From JAAGZL01 sp964628835 (GTDB taxonomy: Bacteria > Pseudomonadota > Gammaproteobacteria > Chromatiales > Chromatiaceae), in the NCBI GenBank assembly GCA_964628835.1, contig CAZVME010000037.1, forward strand, positions 1-32,547: a stretch of DNA of 32,547 bases. The letters are read 5' to 3'. Under the pieces are notes generated by a model. The model was not told the origin of the DNA. It made no database searches and worked only from the letters and a program-made list of their open reading frames with translations. The translations under genes were made by a program, and so were the position numbers. This document shows, piece after piece, positions 1 to 6,252 of the stretch. Each line of letters starts with the position of its first letter. The stretch's first letter is position 1.

Positions 1-49
1 TTTTGGGGACTTGGATGTCCCAAAAGGCATCACGAGATCAAAGACTCGC

Positions 50-313
50 TTACTTCCAATTATTCTCTGATATAGCTCCTTTCGTTACGTAGTTATTAGA
101 TTTTTGAACATCTTTACCTTTAAAAGAAATATCACTTACTTTCAAGAATGGAAAGTCGCCTGATTCATTTCCTTGCAGATCATTTGGAAATCCATTTCCT
201 GCCTGAAACTCAGTCATAAACTTTGTTCTTTTAACTTCCCAGCCTAAGGGAATCTCTTCCAACCATGTAGAATCAACCTTTTTGTAAGCGCTATACGGCT
301 TATACTGCATCAA
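50..313 (-). pseudogene. hsdS: Type I restriction specificity subunit HsdS, N-terminal fragment
   Basis: The 87 residues match the start of an HsdS target-recognition domain: a WLEEIPLGWEVKR segment (the common 'WLGEIPEGWEVKRL' opening) followed by a GNGFP...FPFLKVSDIS stretch. HsdS normally has about 400 residues with two recognition domains that choose the DNA sequence methylated by HsdM. Here a TAA at 50-52 ends the frame after NNWK. The remaining 49 bases to the window edge do not continue recognisable HsdS sequence in any frame I can follow, which suggests a junction or a frameshift. The start codon overlaps the hsdM stop (310-313, ATGA), the normal M-S operon arrangement. Identity is fairly sure; the protein is almost certainly non-functional unless the stop is a sequencing error. 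Confidence 0.75.
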
Positions 314-2637
314 ACAACCTCCGCCAACATATCCATAATTTCTTGCTCCAAACCTTTAATATCAGCTTCAATATCAGCCAGCTCGCGCGGTTGTTCGTAT
401 TCATAGAAATGGCGGTTAAAGGGGATTTCGTAACCCAGCTTGATTTTGCTGTGGTCTATCCAAGCATCGGGGCGGTATGGCAGCACTTCGTCTTTGAGGT
501 ATTGTTCGCAATGATCTTCTACTAAGGCCAGCAGTTTGCTTTTATCAACTTTGCCTTTATTGGTGCCCTTGTTTTCATAGTCTAGCGGTAGTGGCAAAGC
601 GATGCCTTTGGGTAGCGGTACGTTTTCGCTATCGCGCAGGCTGCCATCGGGCTCTTTCTTATCTTTACTGAGATAGCAAATATCAGCGCTTGAGTCTTTT
701 TCTGCCAGACTGCCGGGGGCTAACAGGGCCTTTTTCATCGCCGCGTCTAATTTGATACTGGCATCGGTAAAGGTGGGCTTGATTAGCGCTTCAAACTCGC
801 TGCGATTTTTAATCAGTTCTTTGCCGTTGAATAGCTGTTGCAGCTTTTCTAAGACCGTTTCAATGGCGGCTTGTTGGGCTTGTCCTGCGGCAATTTCTTT
901 TTCCATCTCAGCCTGGTTTTTTCGTTTTTTACTGGCGGCCAAACCTTGAAAATAGGTGCTTTCTTTAAAGGCATTAATACGCGCTTCATCGACGGTGAAG
1001 TTTAGTCGCAGCGGACGCTCTACCGTCATTTTTATATAGCCAAAATCCTGGTTCTTGAAAACCTTGCCGACCGTTATCACCTTATCCATATCGCGCTGGC
1101 GTTTTTTAGGTAGCTCAACATTCATTTTAATTTGCTTTAACTTACGGGTGTCATTCTTTTTAAAATCAGCGTAAATCTTGGTAAGCAGTTTAATATGGTC
1201 CGGTTCGTTCTTATTCACCTCAGAGGGGCCTTCTCCGATTTTTTTGCGTTTGTCGCCTAGTGATTTTTTCATCTTCCAGGCGAAGTCGGTGCCGTTAATC
1301 AGTTGTACTTTGCCACGGCGGTCGTGGCTGTTGTTGCTGCCGTCAGATTTTCGGTTGGTGACAATCCAGATATAGGTGTAGATGCCGGTGTTATAAAACA
1401 GTTGATCGGGTAAGGCGACGATGGCTTCTAACATGTCGTTTTCGATGATGTAACGACGGATATTGCTTTCGCCACTGCCGGCATCACCGGTAAACAAGGG
1501 GGAGCCGTTAAAGACGATGGCTATACGGGAGCCGTTGGCGGCTTCCTCCCCTTCGCGGTGCAAGGGGTATTGCGCGGGTGGGTTTTGCATTTTTGACATC
1601 ATGTGCAGGAGGAATAATAGGGCTCCGTCGTTGATGCGTGGCAAGCCAGGGCCAAAACGGCCATTGAAGCCGAATTTCTCATGCTCGTTGGTGACGTAGT
1701 CTTTTTCGGGCTTCCACTCCACACCGAAGGGTGGATTGGCGGCCATGTAGTCAAAGCTTTTATCGGGGTGACCATCGCCATCAACACGGCCTTCACGGCT
1801 GATACCGGTGCCGAGGGTATCACCAAAGGCGATATTGTCGGCCTCTTCGCCTTTGATCATTAAATCAGAACCGCAGATGGCGAAGGATTCGGGGTTGTAT
1901 TCTTGGCCGTATAACTCAATATCAGCTTTCTTGTTTTGTGCCATAATTTCTTTTTCTGACTCTGACAGAATACCGCCAGTACCGCAGGCAGGGTCATAAA
2001 TTTTGATCAGCTTACGTGGTTTATATATTTGTTCTTCACCAGTAAATAGTAAGTTCACAATTAGCTTGACCACTTCACGGGGGGTAAAGTGATCCCCGGC
2101 TTCCTGGTTGGCTTGCTCATTGAAGCGCCTGACTAGGTCTTCAAAGATATAGCCCATGTCCATGTTTTCGATTTTATCGGGGTGGAAATCGACACCGGCG
2201 ATTTTTTGAAACACTTGAAACAGGCGGTTGGCTTCTTCAAGGCGCTCGATTTCTTGATCGAAACGAAATTTCTCCAGGATGGTGCGGGCACGAGTGGAGA
2301 AACCAGAGATGTACTTGAGTAGGTTGGAGGCCAGGTTATCTGGATCGCCCATGAGTTTGGCGAAGGTTAGGCCGCTGGTGTTGTGAAATTGCAGCTTAAA
2401 CTTGTGATTGATCATCTTCTCGATGACATCGGCGTCGTATTTATCTTGGGCTTTGAGTTTCTCGTATTCCTTCTTCACCTGATCAACGGTGCCTTCAAGT
2501 ACGCAATCCAAGCGACGAAGGACAGTGAACGGGATCATGACACGACGGTACTGCGCGGGCAGATAAGGACCACGCAAAAGGTTTGCGATGTCCCAGATAA
2601 GGTCGGAGTTCTTTTTTACTTGCTCTTGGTTTGCCAT
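310..2637 (-). CDS. hsdM: Type I restriction-modification methyltransferase subunit HsdM
   Basis: This is an N6-adenine DNA methyltransferase subunit of 775 residues, somewhat longer than the common 500-residue HsdM because of a long C-terminal part. The N-terminal helical HsdM domain spans roughly residues 10-150. The SAM-binding motif DPACGTGG is at 215-222 and the catalytic NPPF at 301-304, so the methyltransferase core is intact. It needs an HsdS partner for target choice, and the only one visible (immediately downstream, ATGA overlap) is truncated. No hsdR lies in the window. The ATG at 2637 directly follows the TAA of a 55-codon ORF. It may be an orphan methyltransferase or part of a decayed system. 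Confidence 0.93.
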   Translation of the reverse strand: MANQEQVKKNSDLIWDIANLLRGPYLPAQYRRVMIPFTVLRRLDCVLEGTVDQVKKEYEKLKAQDKYDADVIEKMINHKFKLQFHNTSGLTFAKLMGDPDNLASNLLKYISGFSTRARTILEKFRFDQEIERLEEANRLFQVFQKIAGVDFHPDKIENMDMGYIFEDLVRRFNEQANQEAGDHFTPREVVKLIVNLLFTGEEQIYKPRKLIKIYDPACGTGGILSESEKEIMAQNKKADIELYGQEYNPESFAICGSDLMIKGEEADNIAFGDTLGTGISREGRVDGDGHPDKSFDYMAANPPFGVEWKPEKDYVTNEHEKFGFNGRFGPGLPRINDGALLFLLHMMSKMQNPPAQYPLHREGEEAANGSRIAIVFNGSPLFTGDAGSGESNIRRYIIENDMLEAIVALPDQLFYNTGIYTYIWIVTNRKSDGSNNSHDRRGKVQLINGTDFAWKMKKSLGDKRKKIGEGPSEVNKNEPDHIKLLTKIYADFKKNDTRKLKQIKMNVELPKKRQRDMDKVITVGKVFKNQDFGYIKMTVERPLRLNFTVDEARINAFKESTYFQGLAASKKRKNQAEMEKEIAAGQAQQAAIETVLEKLQQLFNGKELIKNRSEFEALIKPTFTDASIKLDAAMKKALLAPGSLAEKDSSADICYLSKDKKEPDGSLRDSENVPLPKGIALPLPLDYENKGTNKGKVDKSKLLALVEDHCEQYLKDEVLPYRPDAWIDHSKIKLGYEIPFNRHFYEYEQPRELADIEADIKGLEQEIMDMLAEVV

Positions 2638-2805
2638 TTAATGCTTCTTACTCGGATTTGGGGGTTGTACACCGCTTGGTGATGTCCATCCATATAGTTT
2701 TGGTGTATATCTTCTATGACGGATGTGGATTCCAACTTCGATCATTTTTTGATTAATAATCTCACGGGTTTCAGCTTCTGGGAGAGTATGGTCTGGAGGC
2801 GTCAT
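2638..2805 (-). CDS. Small ORF (55 aa) abutting hsdM
   Basis: An ATG at 2805 opens a 55-codon frame whose TAA (2640-2638) touches the hsdM ATG with no gap, the spacing expected of a translationally coupled operon gene. The protein begins MTPPDHTLPEAETREIINQK and has the pattern 'EAETRexIinxkmxexGi', which recalls the first residues of type I restriction subunit R ('SEAETRxxLIDpxLxxAGW'). The second half, with RHRRYTPKLYGW and a proline-rich end, is not recognised. It could be the stub of a deleted hsdR or a genuine small protein. No strong ribosome binding site is visible. I cannot assign a function. Confidence 0.4.
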   Translation of the reverse strand: MTPPDHTLPEAETREIINQKMIEVGIHIRHRRYTPKLYGWTSPSGVQPPNPSKKH

Positions 2806-2903
2806 AGCTATCACTCAGACCCATGTTTATTGTTATTCAACAATAAGAACAACAGCCTTTGGCACCCTGGAGTTCTATTTAGCCCCAACTGATTCATAGC
2901 CAG

Positions 2904-3015
2904 CCTTGTGATTATTGTTTTATTTTCCAGCCAATTATTGTAGTTCTGGTGAAATATTACCATGTATTTCAATGAAATACTGAAGCAGGCAATAAATCAC
3001 CAGTACTGTTATTTA
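2904..3015. repeat. 112-bp direct repeat, copy 1 (flanks the Abi gene)
   Basis: This copy matches 4162-4273 in the same orientation with about 13 mismatches in 112 bases (about 88% by hand alignment) and no gaps. The last ~75 bases are best conserved. Both copies contain a short inverted repeat (TGAAATA or CGAAATA, 8-nt spacer, TATTTCA). Copy 1 lies just downstream of the Abi stop codon and copy 2 upstream of its promoter, so the pair brackets the toxin unit. Confidence 0.8.
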
Positions 3016-3043
3016 ATGCCACTCAATATTCTGTAATCCTCAT

Positions 3044-3946
3044 TCATTGCCAAATGGGCATGTTCTGCCAATCAGCAGGAAAACCCATTTTGCTCGTATC
3101 TATATTGTGGTTTGCGACCAGACCTTTCAGGTGCTTCTTCCAGTGGTGACCAATACAGGTCACATCCATCAGATAGGCCATCATCACCATAGAGTTGTAT
3201 ATTTTCCGATCGACGCCATCAGTCATATCATCACGTAGCCCTGTTGGTTTGGTTCTTGGCAGTGGCATCAGCTTTGTCAGGCGTCGATTCCACAGCCTGT
3301 TGTGGTGGGCACAGAGATTACGGACATAGGTAAGGTGTTCCATAACACCCTCCAGTACGGACTCATTCAGTCCATAGGCATTGGCAATTGCCGTTCTTGC
3401 AGGATAGGCATTGAGGTTGGAATACCAGCGGGATAGAAGACCCAGCGACATGACTTCACAGCTCACCCATGCAGGCGGCAGCTCCTCTTCGTAGGTATTT
3501 TTGAAGTGTTCGATAAAGAGCTCATCACTACGATCAAGATGTTCCTTCAAGTCGGCAACGTTATCTCTTAACCAGTGCTCTTTTTTCCGCATACCTCTAG
3601 TATCGGCAAAATATGCATGAGGACCATACTTTCTGGACAACTGATGCGCCCATTGAGTACGTAATGAGATCTCGATTCGTTCAATGGCATCGATAACAAG
3701 TAGGCGCAGCTCACGATCAAAGACGTAGAGATTGAGGATGTCGTCAAAAATGACACCTTCCTGAAAGGTGTTTTCTTCTCTACTGGTCAACAGCGGAATC
3801 CAGTAAGCGCTAAGTCTGTAATAATTGATATGACTGAGCGCATGCAGCGCTAACTCACGGTCATTAACGATTAAACCACGCTCAACCAGAAGCTGGAGCT
3901 GCTCTTCAAAGGATTTTGCAGGTTTGGTGAACGCCACCTTGCTCAT
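3044..3946 (-). CDS. Abi_2 / AbiF-type protein with HEPN-like Rx4H motifs
   Basis: The 300-residue protein is an Abi_2 family (AbiD/AbiF-like) abortive-infection protein. The family opening is seen as KSFEEQLQLLVERGL with ALHALSHINYYRLSAYW at residues 34-49. The hallmark RNLCAHHNRLWN (about 209-220) contains an Rx4H motif (R209, H214), the catalytic signature of HEPN ribonucleases. A second Rx4H-like sequence, RTQWAH (R96, H101), lies in the N-terminal half; whether it is catalytic is unknown. Family members are proposed to stop phage spread by RNA cleavage, and some are controlled by an adjacent structured RNA. Here a good ribosome binding site (AAGGAGG) sits 9-11 bases before the ATG, and the leader folds (see 3987-4033 and 3956-3974). 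Neighbours are an RM remnant and rtcB, fitting a defence island. Family is confident; activity is inferred. Confidence 0.88.
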   Translation of the reverse strand: MSKVAFTKPAKSFEEQLQLLVERGLIVNDRELALHALSHINYYRLSAYWIPLLTSREENTFQEGVIFDDILNLYVFDRELRLLVIDAIERIEISLRTQWAHQLSRKYGPHAYFADTRGMRKKEHWLRDNVADLKEHLDRSDELFIEHFKNTYEEELPPAWVSCEVMSLGLLSRWYSNLNAYPARTAIANAYGLNESVLEGVMEHLTYVRNLCAHHNRLWNRRLTKLMPLPRTKPTGLRDDMTDGVDRKIYNSMVMMAYLMDVTCIGHHWKKHLKGLVANHNIDTSKMGFPADWQNMPIWQ

Positions 3947-3955
3947 GTGAACTGC

Positions 3956-3974
3956 CCTCCTTGATTTTTGGAGG
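3956..3974 (-). promoter_or_regulatory. Hairpin covering the abi ribosome binding site
   Basis: In the transcript CCUCC (3974-3970) can pair perfectly with GGAGG (3960-3956), the core of the Shine-Dalgarno sequence, across a 9-nt A-rich loop. The start codon is at 3946. Five G:C-rich pairs could hide the ribosome site, so translation of the HEPN protein may be held down until the structure opens. Seen in the sequence; the regulatory role is inferred. Confidence 0.5.
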
Positions 3975-3986
3975 CCAGAATAAAGT

Positions 3987-4033
3987 AACCCGCCAGTTTG
4001 AGGGTATTCCGAAGAACATAGCCTTGGCGGGTT
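3987..4033 (-). ncRNA. Structured 5' RNA of the Abi gene (abiF-RNA-like candidate)
   Basis: In the direction of abi transcription, AACCCGCCA (4033-4025) pairs perfectly over 9 bp with TGGCGGGTT (3995-3987). Inside this stem AGG (4024-4022) pairs with CCT (4003-4001), and UGUUC (4018-4014) pairs with GAAUA (4009-4005) around a canonical C(UUCG)G tetraloop. A plausible promoter (-35 TTGTGC, -10 TATACT) places the RNA 5' end a few bases before the stem. Genes for AbiF-like proteins are known to be accompanied by a conserved RNA motif, and this position and fold fit such an RNA. I cannot run a covariance search, so the family name is provisional. It is not a simple terminator, because it lacks a clean T tract and precedes the gene. 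Confidence 0.5.
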
Positions 4034-4045
4034 TTGTTACTAACT

Positions 4046-4073
4046 AGTATAGCGTTTTTCATGCTATGCACAA
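4046..4073 (-). promoter_or_regulatory. Candidate promoter for the Abi transcript
   Basis: On the minus strand TTGTGC (4073-4068) and TATACT (4051-4046) are separated by 16 bases, a fair sigma-70 promoter. The predicted start at about 4039 lies just before the folded leader. An inverted repeat, ATAGC (4067-4063) and GCTAT (4053-4049), spans the spacer and -10 and could be an operator. If real, this promoter makes the 72-codon frame that starts at 4161 untranslatable as one piece. Confidence 0.45.
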
Positions 4074-4161
4074 GAGAGAACATACTAGCTCTATCAGAAT
4101 GAGCAACCCCTAGTTGTGTGCATATATTAGATGAAATTTCTGCATCCTTTCTCATACCCAT

Positions 4162-4273
4162 CCCTGTGTTTATTGTTTGAACTTCTAGTCAATTATTTTA
4201 GTTCTGGCGAAATATTACCATATATTTCAATGGAATACAGAAGCAGGCAATAGATCACCAGTACTGTTATTTA
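4162..4273. repeat. 112-bp direct repeat, copy 2 (flanks the Abi gene)
   Basis: Partner of 2904-3015. Its right end reaches the rtcB stop codon (4271-4273), so the repeat supplies the last codon of that gene. The bracketed segment (3016-4161) contains only the Abi gene, its leader RNA and its promoter. This suggests a module inserted or duplicated as a unit. Confidence 0.8.
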
Positions 4274-5470
4274 CCCTTTCACACAAACGATCTGCTTTAG
4301 GGTGTGCACTACCTCCACCAGATCACTCTGGTTCTCCATTACCTGGTCTATGTCCTTGTATGCGGCAGGGATTTCATCCACCACTCCCCTATCCTTACGG
4401 CACTCTACACTTTGGGTCTGATCTTCCAGATCCCGGCTGTTGTACTGGCGCTTAGCCTGAGTACGGCTCATACGCCGGCCTGCTCCGTGGGAGCAGGAGC
4501 AGAATGATGTGGGGTTACCCTTACCGCGTACGATAAAAGATTTTGCCCCCATGCTTCCGGGGATGATCCCCAGTTCGCCCTCACCTGCCCGGATGGCACC
4601 CTTGCGGGTTACATATACATCCGCATCGAAGTGATGCTCTTTGGCCACATAGTTGTGGTGGCAGTTGATGGCCTCTTTGGTGGCCTGTAATGGTGGCAGT
4701 ACCACCTGCAGGGCATCCACCACCCGGCGCATCATCTCGCGGCGGTTGTACATGGCGTAGTCCTGGGCCCAGTGCACGGCCTTTACATAGTCATCGAAGT
4801 ATTGTGCTCCTTCGGTGAAATAGGCCAGGTCCTTGTGTGGCAGGCGCCCCAGTTGGTTGCCCATATCCTTCTTGGCCAGGCTGATGAAGTAGCGGCCGAT
4901 TATGTTGCCGATACCACGGCTACCGGAGTGCAGCATGATCCAGACATCCTGATTTTCATCCAGACAGATCTCGATGAAGTGGTTGCCACCGCCCAGGGTT
5001 CCCAACTGCCTTACCCAGGTGAGATAGGGTTTCTTGCCCTGCATCTTGAGGATGGCAGGGTGTTTATCGATGATCTGCTCCAGCTCAGTGTTCAGGGCTG
5101 TGATGGTGGAGCGTTTAACCGGGTCTTTCTTGTGCTGGTTAAAGCCCACGGGAATGGCCCGTTCGATGGCGGTGCGTATACGGAACATGGTGTCCGGCAG
5201 CTGCTCTGCCTTCAGAGAGAGGCGCACGGCATTCATGCCGCAGCCGATGTCCACTCCCACTGCTGCTGGGATTATGGCTCCCTTGGTGGGGATGACAGAG
5301 CCCACGGTGGCGCCTATACCCATGTGCACGTCTGGCATGGCCGCTACGTGGCTATGGATTATGGGTAGATGGGCGATGTTGGCCAGTTGCTCCAGTGCGG
5401 AGTGTTCTACATCTTCGGTATAGATCTTTACCGGCACCCGTCCTTTGGTTATTACTCGTTTTATTGGCAT
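4271..5470 (-). CDS. rtcB: RNA-splicing ligase RtcB
   Basis: RtcB joins RNA 3'-phosphate or 2',3'-cyclic phosphate ends to 5'-OH ends, using GTP and Mn2+. The 399 residues agree with the ~400-residue bacterial family. Expected motifs are all visible: VDIGCG with the metal cysteine C77, GGGNHFIE with N163 and H164, LHSGSRG with H181, the HHN motif at 271-273, PGSMG at about 304-308, and SCSHGAGR with the guanylylated histidine at H328. It lies downstream of a slipin-like gene in the same orientation, a pairing also seen in other rtc loci. A perfect hairpin separates the two. HEPN-type nucleases leave exactly the ends RtcB seals, so the neighbouring Abi gene may be functionally related. Confidence 0.96.
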   Translation of the reverse strand: MPIKRVITKGRVPVKIYTEDVEHSALEQLANIAHLPIIHSHVAAMPDVHMGIGATVGSVIPTKGAIIPAAVGVDIGCGMNAVRLSLKAEQLPDTMFRIRTAIERAIPVGFNQHKKDPVKRSTITALNTELEQIIDKHPAILKMQGKKPYLTWVRQLGTLGGGNHFIEICLDENQDVWIMLHSGSRGIGNIIGRYFISLAKKDMGNQLGRLPHKDLAYFTEGAQYFDDYVKAVHWAQDYAMYNRREMMRRVVDALQVVLPPLQATKEAINCHHNYVAKEHHFDADVYVTRKGAIRAGEGELGIIPGSMGAKSFIVRGKGNPTSFCSCSHGAGRRMSRTQAKRQYNSRDLEDQTQSVECRKDRGVVDEIPAAYKDIDQVMENQSDLVEVVHTLKQIVCVKG

Positions 5471-5485
5471 TGTTGTTACATATGG

Positions 5486-5509
5486 GGCCCGGTCTGTATC
5501 GACCGGGCC
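5486..5509 (-). promoter_or_regulatory. Perfect intercistronic hairpin between slipin and rtcB
   Basis: GGCCCGGTC (5486-5494) and GACCGGGCC (5501-5509) form a perfect 9-bp GC-rich stem with a 6-nt loop in the 51-base gap between the slipin stop and the rtcB start. No T run follows on the minus strand, so a Rho-independent terminator is unlikely. An mRNA-processing or attenuation element is more plausible. Confidence 0.5.
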
Positions 5510-5521
5510 TGTATATGCCTC

Positions 5522-6019
5522 CTATACATTTATCTTTACGGTGTCCTTGAGTACGCCTTCGAGGCCACCGAATACGGTCAGCCTATCGACCTTCTCGGTT
5601 ACCTTCTCCAGCACCTCAAGCTCCTTGAGACGCATCAGCGTCGGGCTCTCTTCCATCAGGCGCGCGGTGTTCAGCAGCGAACGGGTCGCAGCCGTCTCTT
5701 CACGACGCTTGATGACGTTGGCCTGGGCCGCCTTCTCGGTCTCAACCACCTGGTTGAGGATATCCTTCATGTCACCGGGGAGGATTACATCCTTCACACC
5801 TACGCTACGGACTTCAATTCCAAACTCGGCTACCTTCTGATGCACTACATCATAGACCACGCGGTCCAGCTCACCCTTGTCACCCAGAAGTACATCCAGG
5901 GTGCGCATACCGATGGCCTGACGCAGTGCGAACTGCAGCTCACGGTAGAGGGTGTCGCTGAAGTTGGTCAGCTCAACACGCGCCTTTACCGGATCCAGCA
6001 CTCGGTACTGGGCCGACAT
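5522..6019 (-). CDS. Slipin / SPFH (band 7) protein, 5'-truncated
   Basis: The 165 residues are the C-terminal part of an SPFH/slipin protein: SAQYRV...DFSDTLYRELQFALRQAIG-like sequence and the family's ...VKDVILPGDMKDILNQV segment, then a long amphipathic KAAQANVIKRREETAATRSL helix. The membrane anchor and first part of the SPFH domain are absent. The frame stays open upstream as ILTKDKVTLRIN, which is normal slipin sequence, until a TAG at 6058-6056, exactly where similarity stops and the 6070 repeat begins. So the gene was cut from the 5' side by a rearrangement, and the ATG at 6019 is only the first internal methionine. Slipins often accompany rtcB. This remnant is probably non-functional. 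Confidence 0.85.
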   Translation of the reverse strand: MSAQYRVLDPVKARVELTNFSDTLYRELQFALRQAIGMRTLDVLLGDKGELDRVVYDVVHQKVAEFGIEVRSVGVKDVILPGDMKDILNQVVETEKAAQANVIKRREETAATRSLLNTARLMEESPTLMRLKELEVLEKVTEKVDRLTVFGGLEGVLKDTVKINV

Positions 6020-6069
6020 GTTGATACGCAGGGTGACCTTGTCCTTGGTCAGGATCTACCAACATGGGT

Positions 6070-6179
6070 GGCTGAGAGGGTGGGATTAGCTCCCTACGGT
6101 CGCCACTGCTACGCGCTGTCGCGCTTCGCGGTCGAACCGCCTGTTTTGATTATCGTGGATTCAAATCCATGCCATAAAC
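6070..6179. repeat. ~110-bp direct repeat A (att-like / REP-like, left boundary)
   Basis: It aligns with 9237-9347 with about 11 mismatches and one indel over 110 bases. The left end (GAGAGGGTGGGATT) is the reverse complement of the 3' end of many tRNA-Ser genes, a classic integrase target. The right end carries a TTCAAA-centred hairpin. A middle part has nested palindromes around CGCGCTTCGCGGTCGAACCGC-like sequence. The hairpin changes compensate between copies (GGA/TCC here, GGG/CCC in copy B), suggesting the fold matters. It lies exactly between two genes that have both lost their 5' ends, so it marks a recombination point. No intact tRNA is formed. Confidence 0.75.
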
Positions 6180-6252
6180 AAAGAGTCTCGAAACGGGAGA
6201 CCTCCGTGAAGCAAGACGTAAACGAGACCTGATCCTATCTGAACTTGAGCAA

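Noticed and set aside
3943..4161. 72-codon frame ending in an ATGA overlap with the Abi start
   Set aside because: It runs across the predicted Abi promoter and the folded leader RNA, has no ribosome site, and its protein resembles nothing; the overlap is probably chance.
2904..4273. Possible CRISPR array
   Set aside because: Only two 112-bp copies more than 1 kb apart with a gene between; no short regularly spaced repeats were seen anywhere in the window.
6070..6179. tRNA-like motifs (T-loop-like TTCAAA, tRNA-Ser 3'-end-like start)
   Set aside because: No full cloverleaf, no anticodon arm, and the would-be T loop has 6 nt; it is called a repeat or att-like site, not a tRNA gene. The same holds at 9237.
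4772..6232. Long plus-strand frames opposite rtcB and the slipin gene
   Set aside because: Antisense shadows of well-identified minus-strand genes.
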